The notes beneath the pieces are model-generated. The model saw nothing but the letters and a program-made list of their open reading frames with translations. It had not been told where the DNA came from and did not search any database. From the IMG/VR virus record IMGVR_UViG_3300017917_002495, positions 1-44,539 of that record: a DNA stretch of 44,539 nucleotides, one strand, 5' to 3'. Positions 31,374 through 38,714 of this stretch are shown piece by piece. Source of the DNA: a virus. The position numbers and the translations under genes were made by a program. Within the stretch, counting starts at the first letter, position 1, and each line of letters starts with the position of its first letter.

Positions 31374-31764
31374 TATCCATCCATCTCCAATTACTGCTAG
31401 CATTTGAATAACAGGCTGTTCTGCTCATAGTCTTTTCGACTCCATAAGCAATGGCCTGTGCATGTATACGTCTACAGTACCCAGAACCAGTAGGCCAAGT
31501 CATGACCGGTACAGCTACTCCACTAGCAGTTCCCTTATACCACTCTACCACTTGACCATTTTCTGCATACATTACGGCATGAGTAACTGCCTGCGTATAT
31601 GCATCTTTCTGATCATCGTTGAGAGTTCTAAACCAACCAAATCCGCCAATGACAAGATCATTTACGAACGATTCACCTCTATATTGAAAGAATCTTGGGT
31701 TATTGATATCGTTGGCGTAGGCTGTGTTAGTTGCGACCAGTATTAACAATTTCCCAATTGCCAT
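31369..31764 (-). CDS. Surface-antigen-like exported protein (131 aa)
   Basis: ATG at 31764 gives a signal peptide (MAIGKLLILVATNTAYA); the longer frame overlaps the previous gene. The C-terminal part has GQVVEWYKGTASGVAVPVMTW, YCRRIHA and TACYSNASSNWRW, the layout of the small rickettsial/Legionella type surface proteins (RT0821/Lpp0805 family), with two Cys likely paired. Probably exported to the periplasm or outer membrane. Role in the phage unknown. Confidence 0.65.
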   Translation of the reverse strand: MAIGKLLILVATNTAYANDINNPRFFQYRGESFVNDLVIGGFGWFRTLNDDQKDAYTQAVTHAVMYAENGQVVEWYKGTASGVAVPVMTWPTGSGYCRRIHAQAIAYGVEKTMSRTACYSNASSNWRWMDN

Positions 31765-32086
31765 CCAGCTTCTGACAGCTGACACCTTTGCGTCTAACAT
31801 CTCTATCTCCAATCTTCATCCAATATGTAAATTCGCCACAATTTGCAGCCATTCCGGATTGTGCTAAGAATAACCTATCGATCTCGTTGTCATTGCATTT
31901 TAAGACCTCAACGGTTTGTTCTTCCAAGATACCATGTTGATTCTTGACCACAATGGTAGTTGTCTTGAGATCACAATACTGTTCTGACTTGGCTCTAACG
32001 GCAGGTTTAGATGCACAGGCTGTCAAAGCCAAAACCAACACGGACAAAACTAGGGTCCGTGTTGTTTTTGAGTATGATGTTTTCAT
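31727..32086 (-). CDS. Small lipoprotein (119 aa)
   Basis: Signal peptide with lipobox LTAC (Cys at about residue 24). The mature part has four Cys residues and ends with VRRKGVSCQKLDGNWEIV, a C-terminus resembling that of 31369-31764, so the two may be distant relatives. ATGA-coupled to the lipoprotein upstream; its end overlaps the next start by 38 bases. Confidence 0.7.
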   Translation of the reverse strand: MKTSYSKTTRTLVLSVLVLALTACASKPAVRAKSEQYCDLKTTTIVVKNQHGILEEQTVEVLKCNDNEIDRLFLAQSGMAANCGEFTYWMKIGDRDVRRKGVSCQKLDGNWEIVNTGRN

Positions 32087-32682
32087 CGGCGTGTTTGATC
32101 AAGAACTTCTTTGGCTGTTTCGTCTAAGGTCTTGCCAGCGACTCTGCCTTGAAGTTTGACCTGCTTGTTTTGATCGTAGTTAGCAGCCAATGTCTCAACA
32201 TCTTGTTGGCTAATCTTTAACATCACGAAAGCTCTGTAGTTGCGCAATTCTGGGTTATAGATAACCATTTTCTTTTCTATACCATATGTACGCAAGACAC
32301 TTTCTGCGATTAAGTTCACGATGACATCCTGTGCGCCGCCTGTGCCAACTGGATTGGAAGGAGGTCCAGATTCATCATATTTGATAGTAGTCCGATTATT
32401 CATTTCACCGTTGACTCTATCTGCGATTTTAGCCTTGGCTTTGAGAGTGGCTTTTTTCAACGCCATCTCCATGCTAGGACTAACATCTTCTGCCACGGCA
32501 TAGTACATACCGTCTCGGTCCCATGGCTTGTACCAAGCCTTTGATTCACTACCTTTATCGGCATGATCAAGATACCACGTTGGAACAGTTTTCTTTTCTA
32601 AGTTTTCAGTTTGTAGTGTGGTCATTGACCCGCAGGCAGTAAGAGCCAATACCAGGGGTACAACAACAAATGCCTTTTTCAT
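32083..32682 (-). CDS. LPP20-like lipoprotein (199 aa)
   Basis: Lipobox LTAC at about residues 14-17. Then a domain with VPTWYLDH, YAVAEDVSPSMEMALKKATLKAKAKIADRVNGEM and a YRAFVMLKISQQDVETL strand/helix, as in LPP20 lipoproteins. It is the first gene after an early promoter (32716-32744). Such proteins sit on the inner face of the outer membrane. Together with the next two genes it forms an envelope set. Confidence 0.7.
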   Translation of the reverse strand: MKKAFVVVPLVLALTACGSMTTLQTENLEKKTVPTWYLDHADKGSESKAWYKPWDRDGMYYAVAEDVSPSMEMALKKATLKAKAKIADRVNGEMNNRTTIKYDESGPPSNPVGTGGAQDVIVNLIAESVLRTYGIEKKMVIYNPELRNYRAFVMLKISQQDVETLAANYDQNKQVKLQGRVAGKTLDETAKEVLDQTRR

Positions 32683-32715
32683 GTGTGCCTCTCTATGAGT
32701 TGTTACGACTTACAT

Positions 32716-32744
32716 ATAGTAACACCATAGCCGACAAAAGTCAA
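32716..32744 (-). promoter_or_regulatory. Sigma70-type promoter
   Basis: TTGACT (32739-32744), 17 bases, TACTAT (32716-32721) on the minus strand, ahead of the lipoprotein operon. Confidence 0.7.
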
Positions 32745-32761
32745 CTATGGTGATTACCAAA

Positions 32762-33091
32762 TTATTTGAAGAATATTAAAGCCATTAATACAGCCTGTAA
32801 AATAAAGCCTAATCCAATAGTGACTACATTTAACATGTCTTTCTGTACAGCAGCTTTAACAAATAATAGACCAAGACCTCCCCAGACCAATAATACAAGG
32901 TCCACCGCAGGCAATCTATCAGTTAAGCCGCTCATAACAGCTAGCATACTAGGAATAGTAGCAGCATGAAGAACGATTACAGCCAGCCATCCAAATGTTT
33001 CGGATGAGATTAAACTCACTTTAGTCACAGCCCAGTCTTTAAATTCTTGCATTGACTCAAAATGAGGTAAGATATTGAGTTTATTAAACAT
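32762..33091 (-). CDS. Membrane protein with three helices (109 aa)
   Basis: ATG at 33091 after AAGGCAACA; the longer frame overlaps the SleB-type gene. Three hydrophobic segments (about residues 33-55, 64-80 and 85-108) and an amphipathic N-terminus. Next to a cell-wall hydrolase, so a holin-like role is possible, but no specific family was recognised. Confidence 0.65.
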   Translation of the reverse strand: MFNKLNILPHFESMQEFKDWAVTKVSLISSETFGWLAVIVLHAATIPSMLAVMSGLTDRLPAVDLVLLVWGGLGLLFVKAAVQKDMLNVVTIGLGFILQAVLMALIFFK

Positions 33092-33641
33092 TGTTGCCTT
33101 TCTTTCCTTTGTAGAAAATATGATTACCGATTGATCCAATCTTTTCGAGGGGCCAACGAGGGTTTACATAGTTTGCATGATAATACAATGCTTCTTTGAG
33201 AACACTCAATTGGAATCCTTCCAAAAGAACTTTCTTAGCTACTTCATAGCTTTCTTTATACGCTACAGGATTTACAGGTTTGGTCTTTGCGGCTTGATCG
33301 CATGCCCATGAGAATTGGCACACTACCTTGTCCATAATGACATTTTTCTTGTAAATTACTCCGCAGACATCATCGCCAAACCTACCATCTTTAACCCTGT
33401 TAAGGGTAACCTGAGCCACTGCCACTTTACCTTCAAAATTTTCGTAGCCGGCTTCACGGTAGATGTTCATGGCCAAACAGTTCAATTGATTTTCGCGGGT
33501 TTTGATAGAAACCACATCTTGACTGTAATAGCCATTGGTCTGTCTGAGATTTTCAAACTTCTTGTTTACTATAGATTGGATAACAGTTACCACGGCCAGC
33601 AGGCCTAATAGGCAACATACGATGCGAATTGACTTTTCCAT
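33084..33641 (-). CDS. SleB-type cell-wall hydrolase (185 aa)
   Basis: ATG at 33641 is preferred because GGAGGA precedes it. An N-terminal membrane or signal helix (IRIVCCLLGLLAVVTVIQ) is followed by the Hydrolase_2 domain: LAMNIYREAGYENFEGKVAV with the catalytic Glu, VTLNRVKDGRFGDDVCGV, VCQFSWACD and ALYYHANYVNP. These enzymes cut peptidoglycan glycan strands. Probable endolysin or exit/entry muramidase, with a signal-anchor for release to the periplasm. Overlaps 32762-33091 by 8 bases. Confidence 0.85.
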   Translation of the reverse strand: MEKSIRIVCCLLGLLAVVTVIQSIVNKKFENLRQTNGYYSQDVVSIKTRENQLNCLAMNIYREAGYENFEGKVAVAQVTLNRVKDGRFGDDVCGVIYKKNVIMDKVVCQFSWACDQAAKTKPVNPVAYKESYEVAKKVLLEGFQLSVLKEALYYHANYVNPRWPLEKIGSIGNHIFYKGKKGNNV

Positions 33642-33664
33642 AAGTCCTCCTTTCATTTGGTGTC

Positions 33665-33705
33665 GTAAACTTCACGACATTACATTAAGGGAGTAAACTT
33701 CACGA
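33665..33705 (-). repeat. Two copies of a 13-bp direct repeat
   Basis: GTAAACTTCACGA (plus-strand reading) at 33665-33677 and 33693-33705. The repeats span the end of the small 33672-33854 ORF and the space before the SleB-type gene. Confidence 0.8.
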
Positions 33706-33854
33706 GGCTCTTGAAAGAACCCTGGGTTCGTGTAGTTTGTCTCCATCAGCAACAGAGTCTCATAACCTTCTGCTACCTTTGGCGAACTTGACCGCCCGAA
33801 TCTCACGGGTTTCTCATAGGCCAAGACTCGCGGGTTCTTTTCAGCTTGTGGCAT
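33672..33854 (-). CDS. Small hypothetical protein (60 aa)
   Basis: ATG at 33854 and a TGA stop inside a direct repeat. The sequence (RVLAYEKPVRFGRSSSPKVA, GYETLLLMETNYTNPGFFQE) has protein-like composition. The GGAG sequence is too close to the ATG to be a normal ribosome site, and the region also folds into hairpins such as CCCG-TGAGATT-CGGG, so a structured RNA is an alternative. Upstream at about 33915 is an extended -10 (TGCTATAAT). Confidence 0.5.
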   Translation of the reverse strand: MPQAEKNPRVLAYEKPVRFGRSSSPKVAEGYETLLLMETNYTNPGFFQEPREVYSLNVMS

Positions 33855-33911
33855 ACTCCGAACCAACTATCTTAGTTTCTTTGCGAAACGTAGTTATATA
33901 TAGCATATTGA

Positions 33912-33925
33912 TAAGATTATAGCAC
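33912..33925 (-). promoter_or_regulatory. Possible extended -10 promoter
   Basis: TGCTATAAT on the minus strand, followed by a hairpin (GTTTC/GAAAC within AACTA/TAGTT) before the small ORF. The -35 box is weak. Confidence 0.4.
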
Positions 33926-33937
33926 AAAAATAGGTAA

Positions 33938-34327
33938 TTATCGACGCATTTTGGCAATATCTACCGCTTGTTCATCCGAAAAGATAGGTACTGCATTAGA
34001 TTTGTGCATGGTACCAATACCTTTGATCAATGTGCCTGTGTAGACTTTGTCAGGTGCTTTAAGGCAAGGAGCCATATTGGTAGGATCAAGACTAGGAATC
34101 TTTGGTCCTGTGTCTCTACGATATGCTGGAGTGTTTGCTGGGCTGTAGGTAGGAGCAACCAAAGCTCTATTCCTCTTCTTTTTTTCTTGCTCAACACCAT
34201 GTCTTTTGAGTAATTCTTGCCAATCTTCAGCCAATTGACGTGCCTTTCTCGCCTCATCGGCGTTACGAAACTTGCGTTTACTTTTTTTCTTGCCTGTGGT
34301 ACTAAGCCACGGACCTTCAAGATGCAT
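33938..34327 (-). CDS. Basic phage protein (129 aa)
   Basis: Starts MHLEGPWLSTTGKKKSKRKF and continues with a Lys/Arg-rich helix (ARQLAEDWQELLKRHG) and a Pro-rich C-terminal half. This N-terminus is common in T4-like phages. ATG at 34327 (two codons after another ATG) is only about 13 bases from the -10 box, with no ribosome site. Nucleic-acid binding is possible from charge alone; function unknown. Confidence 0.7.
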   Translation of the reverse strand: MHLEGPWLSTTGKKKSKRKFRNADEARKARQLAEDWQELLKRHGVEQEKKKRNRALVAPTYSPANTPAYRRDTGPKIPSLDPTNMAPCLKAPDKVYTGTLIKGIGTMHKSNAVPIFSDEQAVDIAKMRR

Positions 34328-34339
34328 TGTCATAGTGTT

Positions 34340-34368
34340 ATAATAGCATCATTTGGTTTGATTTGCAA
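34340..34368 (-). promoter_or_regulatory. Sigma70-type early promoter
   Basis: TTGCAA (34363-34368), 17 bases, TATTAT (34340-34345) on the minus strand, immediately upstream of the basic protein gene. Confidence 0.65.
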
Positions 34369-34759
34369 GTTCTTTATATCCATTTGTTGTAGGATGAATA
34401 CTATCGGGTTGAAGTTTTTTAGTTTGGATAATGGTATCACCAAAATCTTTGGCCATTATTTCCACTGATCGATTTATCGAGGGTTTGCAGAATTTTTCAT
34501 TACAGGGAGGTAGGATCCAAAACACATGATCGGCTTCGACTCTGCTTCTCATCTGCTGAAGTTCCCAAATGGTACGAACATGTGTAGTATCATTAGTTCC
34601 TAAACTGATTATGACTGTTTTGGCAGATAAATCCTTTCCATAAAACTTTTTATTCCATTGGTTACTGTTTATGCCGCCTTTGGCATAAGATACACATTCT
34701 GGTCGTTGATAGGCTGTGCCTACAGCGATACTATCACCGATTATTAGACAGTCGAGCAT
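34349..34759 (-). CDS. SGNH-type hydrolase (136 aa)
   Basis: Blocks of the SGNH/GDSL esterase fold are clear: IIGDSIAVG (Ser10), SLGTNDT (Asn56) and DSIHPTTNGY (Asp119, His122). Such enzymes deacetylate or de-esterify sugars and lipids. Length is short but spans all blocks. ATG at 34759 follows GAGGAGATAATC; no signal peptide, so it should act in the cytoplasm or virion. May alter cell-surface polysaccharide. Confidence 0.8.
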   Translation of the reverse strand: MLDCLIIGDSIAVGTAYQRPECVSYAKGGINSNQWNKKFYGKDLSAKTVIISLGTNDTTHVRTIWELQQMRSRVEADHVFWILPPCNEKFCKPSINRSVEIMAKDFGDTIIQTKKLQPDSIHPTTNGYKELANQTK

Positions 34760-34781
34760 GATTATCTCCTCAATAGATTTA

Positions 34782-34810
34782 ATTATAAAATTATTGTATG
34801 TAACTGTCAA
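34782..34810 (-). promoter_or_regulatory. Perfect consensus sigma70 early promoter
   Basis: TTGACA (34805-34810), 17 bases, TATAAT (34782-34787) on the minus strand. It sits right behind the pqqA terminator and serves the SGNH gene. Confidence 0.9.
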
Positions 34811-34836
34811 GAAAAAACCCGCCGAAGCGGGTCTTT
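34811..34836 (-). terminator. Rho-independent terminator after pqqA
   Basis: GACCCGCTTCGGCGGGT hairpin followed by six T on the minus strand. Confidence 0.9.
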
Positions 34837-34856
34837 GCAGTTTGACAAACCATGTA

Positions 34857-34928
34857 TTATCGATTCATGATATACATAGTGATCTCAAAACCGTAGCGCA
34901 TTTCGGTTGCTTGAGGCTTGGTCCACAT
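34857..34928 (-). CDS. pqqA: PqqA, precursor peptide of pyrroloquinoline quinone (23 aa)
   Basis: A 23-residue ORF with a strong ribosome site (AAGGAG, 6 bases before ATG). It matches Klebsiella PqqA (as I remember it) at about 12 of 23 positions without gaps: Met1, Trp2, Lys4, Pro5, Arg11, Gly13, Glu15, Thr17, Tyr19, Ile20, Asn22, Arg23. Glu15 and Tyr19 are the residues that PqqE cross-links and that become PQQ. No pqqB-E gene is in the window, so host enzymes would be needed. It has its own promoter region and terminator, so it is a dedicated transcript. Confidence 0.85.
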   Translation of the reverse strand: MWTKPQATEMRYGFEITMYIMNR

Positions 34929-34955
34929 ATTGCTTCTCCTTGTAAATTGAATAAG

Positions 34956-34975
34956 CATACTATTGCATTAGTATG
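34956..34975 (-). promoter_or_regulatory. Inverted repeat in the pqqA leader
   Basis: CATACTA and TAGTATG (34956-34962, 34969-34975) form a perfect 7-bp palindrome with a 6-base centre, about 28 bases before the pqqA ATG. It could be an operator or an mRNA hairpin. A TATAAT lies just upstream (about 34985) in AT-rich sequence; the rest of the gap up to 35041 shows no gene. Confidence 0.5.
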
Positions 34976-35041
34976 TATCATTATTATAAGTTAAAAACTT
35001 CAAGAAAGCATAGTGAAATTCATGAAAATAGACTCGTGATA

Positions 35042-35548
35042 TCAGCTATTCAATACCTTAGCAACACTATTCATTACTGCGGCAATACGACCGATGTCAC
35101 GAAGTTGTTCTACTGTGTAGCCTTCCTTCTTGAGCGTGTCGTAGTGTGCCTTAACACAGAAGTGACACTTGCCCACAATGCTTGCGGCCAAACTAAATGC
35201 TTCAAAGTTTGCCTTGGTAGTTCCACCGTGGCTTGCAATAGCGTTCATTCTAAGTTGTGCTGGCAAGCCCTTTAGTTGCTCGTCATCGGCCATTTCAACA
35301 TATGGATACCAAACGTTGTTCTGTGCCATAATGCTGGCGGCAGTCATTGCAGCATCTGCGTGTACAGGTGCGTCTGCTAACATAACTGCCAACACTTTAC
35401 CATTGCCAGTTGCGGCCAGTGCGGCTACAGCACAACCGTAGGCAACATCTCGGTCCAATGTGCTACGTTCTAATACAGCATCTAGATTTAGTTTTGTGTC
35501 TTTAGCGTACTCTGAAAGTGCGCCTTTGACTGTTTCAATAAAGCTCAT
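35042..35548 (-). CDS. ahpD: AhpD-like alkylhydroperoxidase (168 aa)
   Basis: Helical carboxymuconolactone decarboxylase fold with the redox centre SIVGKCHFCVKAH (Cys128, Cys131, His135). In mycobacteria AhpD passes electrons from lipoyl proteins to AhpC. The gene is in an operon with an AhpC of the matching type, so the pair should reduce peroxides. ATGA-coupled to the aldolase gene. Confidence 0.85.
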   Translation of the reverse strand: MSFIETVKGALSEYAKDTKLNLDAVLERSTLDRDVAYGCAVAALAATGNGKVLAVMLADAPVHADAAMTAASIMAQNNVWYPYVEMADDEQLKGLPAQLRMNAIASHGGTTKANFEAFSLAASIVGKCHFCVKAHYDTLKKEGYTVEQLRDIGRIAAVMNSVAKVLNS

Positions 35549-36204
35549 CCCTGTCTCCCTGAAGATAAAACGATCTTACAAATATGTTCTAGTCGTTCGA
35601 TATGTTCAAAGGCTCGCCATGGACTAGTGTCTATAGCTACTACACCGTGTCCTTTGATGCCCACTATATCATAAGCTATATTGCCTTCGCTGTCAAGTTG
35701 TAAATTCTCATGACAACGATCTGCTAGCTCTTGGCTGATAGGTGGAACATCAGGAACATTTGGTGCTACCTTTGTGTAACGGCTCAGTTCTGGAAAATCA
35801 TTTACTACAGTACTAAGATCGATACCGGCATGCATGGCAGCAACACAGTATGTAGGATGCAGGTGTACAACTACACGAACATCATCCCTGTGCTGTCCCA
35901 TCTCACGCTGTAGACCAAAATGTAGTGGAATCTCTCCACTGGGTCTTAGACCTACGCTGATATCGCTGTAAGGTAATACTTGCCAATCATAGACTGTTTT
36001 AACATCTGCGAAGTCTGTGCCTATGCTTTTCTTGATAGAAATCTTCTTGAACTGATCCGGCTGAAGTGTTTGCTTACGGACACCACTAGGAGTGATATAA
36101 AAGTGATCACGGTCGTGGTGCCGTATGCTGACATTACCATCGCGACTGGTGATCCAGTTACGTCGATAGGCTTCTACCAACGTTTCGCAGATGGTTTCTA
36201 ACAT
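35545..36204 (-). CDS. Class II aldolase/adducin family protein (219 aa)
   Basis: Zinc-site histidines are visible in VVVHLHPTY and in IKGHGVVA and AFEHIERLEH; SRDGNVSIR near residue 20 is the phosphate-binding loop. Family members cleave sugar phosphates (fuculose-1-P, ribulose-5-P) or dehydrate methylthioribulose-1-P. The exact substrate cannot be read. It lies between ahpC and ahpD with overlapping codons on both sides, an unusual place that suggests a joint role in stress or aldehyde metabolism. Confidence 0.8.
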   Translation of the reverse strand: MLETICETLVEAYRRNWITSRDGNVSIRHHDRDHFYITPSGVRKQTLQPDQFKKISIKKSIGTDFADVKTVYDWQVLPYSDISVGLRPSGEIPLHFGLQREMGQHRDDVRVVVHLHPTYCVAAMHAGIDLSTVVNDFPELSRYTKVAPNVPDVPPISQELADRCHENLQLDSEGNIAYDIVGIKGHGVVAIDTSPWRAFEHIERLEHICKIVLSSGRQG

Positions 36205-36755
36205 TACAGTGTCTCTCCGCCTACTGTACGATTACATGCACATAGCTCGCCAGTTTGTAGCGCATCAAGAACACGAAGTGTTTCTTCTGGGCTACGACCA
36301 ACGTTCAAGTTGTTGACAGTAACGTGTTGGATCACGTTGTCTGGATCAACAATGAATGTAGCACGTAATGCCGCACCTGCTGGCGCATAGAATACACCAA
36401 GCTGGTTGATCAGGCTTAGGTCTTCCATAGTATCGTCATTCCAACGTTGTGTATCAGCAAACTGGATATGTTTAATATTTCCTAGATCAGGATGTGCCTT
36501 TTGCCATGCTAGTTTACAGAACTCATTGTCTGTTGAACCTGTAAGCAATACAGCATCGCGATCTGCAAAATCTTGGAACAGTTTGTCGTAAGCAACAATT
36601 TCTGTTGGGCATACAAATGTAAAGTCTTTTGGATAGTAAACGATTACTTTCCATTTACCTGCGAAAGATTCGTCTGTGATCGTAAAGAAATCATCTTTAC
36701 CTGGATTTACGCCTGTTACGGCAAACTTTTCAATTTTATTACCAACTGTTTTCAT
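36204..36755 (-). CDS. ahpC: AhpC-type peroxiredoxin (183 aa)
   Basis: Peroxidatic Cys49 in FTFVCPTEI; the C-terminus ELCACNRTVGGETL carries Cys172 and Cys174, the two-cysteine tail known from mycobacterial-type AhpC that works with AhpD. Reduces peroxides and peroxynitrite. Strong ribosome site (AAAGGAGAG). A promoter (36810-36838) and a leader hairpin (AGGACT/AGTCCT at about 36788-36802) precede it. First gene of the three-gene operon. Confidence 0.9.
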   Translation of the reverse strand: MKTVGNKIEKFAVTGVNPGKDDFFTITDESFAGKWKVIVYYPKDFTFVCPTEIVAYDKLFQDFADRDAVLLTGSTDNEFCKLAWQKAHPDLGNIKHIQFADTQRWNDDTMEDLSLINQLGVFYAPAGAALRATFIVDPDNVIQHVTVNNLNVGRSPEETLRVLDALQTGELCACNRTVGGETL

Positions 36756-36809
36756 TTAACTCTCCTTTTGTGTGTGTTGAAAACTCTAGGACTTCGAGTC
36801 CTTACTACA

Positions 36810-36838
36810 ATAATACATTTAATTATCCTATTAATCAA
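36810..36838 (-). promoter_or_regulatory. Sigma70-type promoter of the ahpC operon
   Basis: TTGATT (36833-36838), 17 bases, TATTAT (36810-36815) on the minus strand. The leader contains a perfect AGGACT/AGTCCT hairpin before the ribosome site. Confidence 0.65.
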
Positions 36839-36894
36839 GCGAGATTAATAACTTTTTTAAAAAATATTTTAATGACGTTAATAGATTTTTTCAA

Positions 36895-37545
36895 TTATAC
36901 CATTCTAGATAGAAGTGCATCGACAGAGTCTCTGGTCAATTCTACATTTACAACAATAAAATACGAATGGTCGGGCCCATAATTGAAAAGACTATGGCGA
37001 ACACAGGTATCTATAAAATATGGACGTCCATGTTCAAAATGTAATATTCTATCTTCTTGAAGAAAATACATGTGTTCTGGATTACATGCTTTCAAAGGCA
37101 CGAATATTCTAAATGATTTTATGCTAACAAAATGACTATCTCTGTGCGGAGGAAAATATCCCCCTGGAGCTAACCTAATGACATGAGTTCTGCATATATG
37201 ACCTTCAAATGGGGCCAGATAAGGTCTGGCATATTCATAGACAGGAGTAGGAGTCGTGATATCAACTTCTGTGAACCGTGTACCCTTTTCTGCATTGTAT
37301 TCTTTGAAACTGTCTAAATCAGGTACGCCCGATAAGCCGCCATCTAGACTGGTGATACTAAGACCTTGCCTAGGAATTGATTTTCTAGGATTATATTGTT
37401 TCCAATCATTATCAAATACCTCTATATCCTTTAGGAATTTACTAGGATCGTGGAAATAGTCTAACCCCCATATTTTACCATAGCGGGTTATGGTAGCATA
37501 AAGCAACGATTTGTATAATTTTATATCGGGTTTATCATCTTGCAT
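36895..37545 (-). CDS. 2OG-Fe(II)/Asp-Asn beta-hydroxylase-like oxygenase (216 aa)
   Basis: Double-stranded beta-helix region at the C-terminal half: HVIRLAPGGYFPPHRDSHF with the HxD metal pair, FRIFVPLKA, LHFEHGRPYFIDTCVRHSLFN with the distal His, and a final strand. This is the pattern of aspartyl/asparaginyl beta-hydroxylase-like dioxygenases that need 2-oxoglutarate and iron. Substrate unknown (protein or free amino acid). Three bases after the nitrilase gene. Confidence 0.7.
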   Translation of the reverse strand: MQDDKPDIKLYKSLLYATITRYGKIWGLDYFHDPSKFLKDIEVFDNDWKQYNPRKSIPRQGLSITSLDGGLSGVPDLDSFKEYNAEKGTRFTEVDITTPTPVYEYARPYLAPFEGHICRTHVIRLAPGGYFPPHRDSHFVSIKSFRIFVPLKACNPEHMYFLQEDRILHFEHGRPYFIDTCVRHSLFNYGPDHSYFIVVNVELTRDSVDALLSRMV

Positions 37546-37548
37546 TGA

Positions 37549-38328
37549 TTAGTATACCACGTGCTTGAAATAGGAAATTTCTTGATCAGATCCGCGAATC
37601 ACCCATTGTCCGTCTGTATCAACGATCCCCACAGGAGCGCAAGGATCTCCTTGATAAATTTCTCCATCGGTTTTGGTTGTAGTATCTGAACATACCGTAT
37701 AGAAATTTCCAAGAAAACTATTCATTTGTAAATTAGCTTCGCTCCATTTATAGTACAGCTGGTCTGGGCCTGCTTCTTTGATTTGATAGGCTCCAAGAAA
37801 TAAAATTTTAACATTGCTGTCTCTAATAAAACGCAGTAATTCACCGTGTTCTGGATGTTTAATCACCGGAGCCCAATAATCATTACATACTAGGGAAGAA
37901 ATCATGTGTCCTTTATAGTTGAGCAGAGGTGGAAGATAATTTCTCTGATGATAAAATCTAACATCTAATTCGGTTAATTGATTTTTTGAATATTCAAACA
38001 GTTCCTTGCCCCCCAATATAAATTTTTGACAATTAATCCAATTTTTTTCTTTATCAAACGCTGCTGTACCTAGAATTAAATCTACATTTTTGTCTTTAGA
38101 ATATTGTTTTAGGTCCTCGACACCGTCATGAATCTTTTTGATCCTAGGATCGTCCCAAGATTCCGGCTCCCACAAATATCCACTAAGGGCACATTCCGGA
38201 GTAGATAAAATCTCTACAGACTGTTCATTTGCCCAATCTATGGCTTTCTTTATTTCTATTAGGTTCTGATCTATATCTAAGGTGATTTTCAGCCTGCATC
38301 CGGCCACTGTGATAGGTTTTACATTCAT
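37549..38328 (-). CDS. Carbon-nitrogen hydrolase (nitrilase superfamily, 259 aa)
   Basis: The Glu-Lys-Cys triad is present: STPECALSGY (Glu45), YSKNQLTE (Lys115) and SSLVCNDYWAP (Cys148). The length is typical for stand-alone amidases of this family. It may hydrolyse an amide or nitrile and release ammonia, or act in a salvage pathway. Followed closely by the dioxygenase gene; preceded by the tmRNA terminator. Confidence 0.8.
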   Translation of the reverse strand: MNVKPITVAGCRLKITLDIDQNLIEIKKAIDWANEQSVEILSTPECALSGYLWEPESWDDPRIKKIHDGVEDLKQYSKDKNVDLILGTAAFDKEKNWINCQKFILGGKELFEYSKNQLTELDVRFYHQRNYLPPLLNYKGHMISSLVCNDYWAPVIKHPEHGELLRFIRDSNVKILFLGAYQIKEAGPDQLYYKWSEANLQMNSFLGNFYTVCSDTTTKTDGEIYQGDPCAPVGIVDTDGQWVIRGSDQEISYFKHVVY

Positions 38329-38358
38329 GACAATACTTATTCTCTGTATATAATATTC

Positions 38359-38385
38359 AAAAAAAAGGCTACCGAAGTAGCCTTT
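38359..38385 (-). terminator. Rho-independent terminator after the tmRNA
   Basis: AAAGGCTACTTCGGTAGCCTTT hairpin with a UUCG loop followed by eight T on the minus strand. Confidence 0.9.
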
Positions 38386-38394
38386 ACTATTTTT

Positions 38395-38712
38395 GGTTAC
38401 AAGGTATAGTTACCCCGGACTTGCAGTTTCTTAGGCTGCTAGTGCAACACGACCGCCTACTGTGTTACCAGTGAAGCTTAGTGCTGCAAAGTCAAATGAA
38501 TCGTCGTTTGCGATTACTTTTTTTGCGTCTTCGGCCGGGAATCCCCAACCCTACGGTTTCTGCCTTACCGTGCTGTCCACTTGTTTACTCTTTGCCCTGT
38601 CGAAACCTAATTCATCCCCACCTAAATATACAAACATACACTTAGGTGGAGATGCCGGGGTTCGAACCCGGGTCCAGAACACTTTTCTATCCGCTTCATA
38701 CAGCAATAACTT
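38395..38712 (-). ncRNA. ssrA: Circularly permuted (two-piece) tmRNA
   Basis: The acceptor half comes first: a T arm with CCGGG-TTCGAAC-CCCGG, then CATCTCC-A-CC ending at 38645. A 25-base spacer (38620-38644) follows, then the coding half from 38619 with GGGGATGAATTAGGTTTCGAC. GGGGATG pairs with CATCTCC and gives the G3-U70 pair used for alanine charging. The resume codon GCA (38511) follows GTAATC; the tag starts ANDDSFDFAALSF, ends GGRVALAA, has 26 residues and stops at TAA (38431-38433). ACAGC and GCTGT in the two halves can pair. Permuted tmRNAs occur in alphaproteobacteria, some cyanobacteria and some betaproteobacteria. The outer ends are approximate. Confidence 0.93.
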
Positions 38713-38714
38713 AC

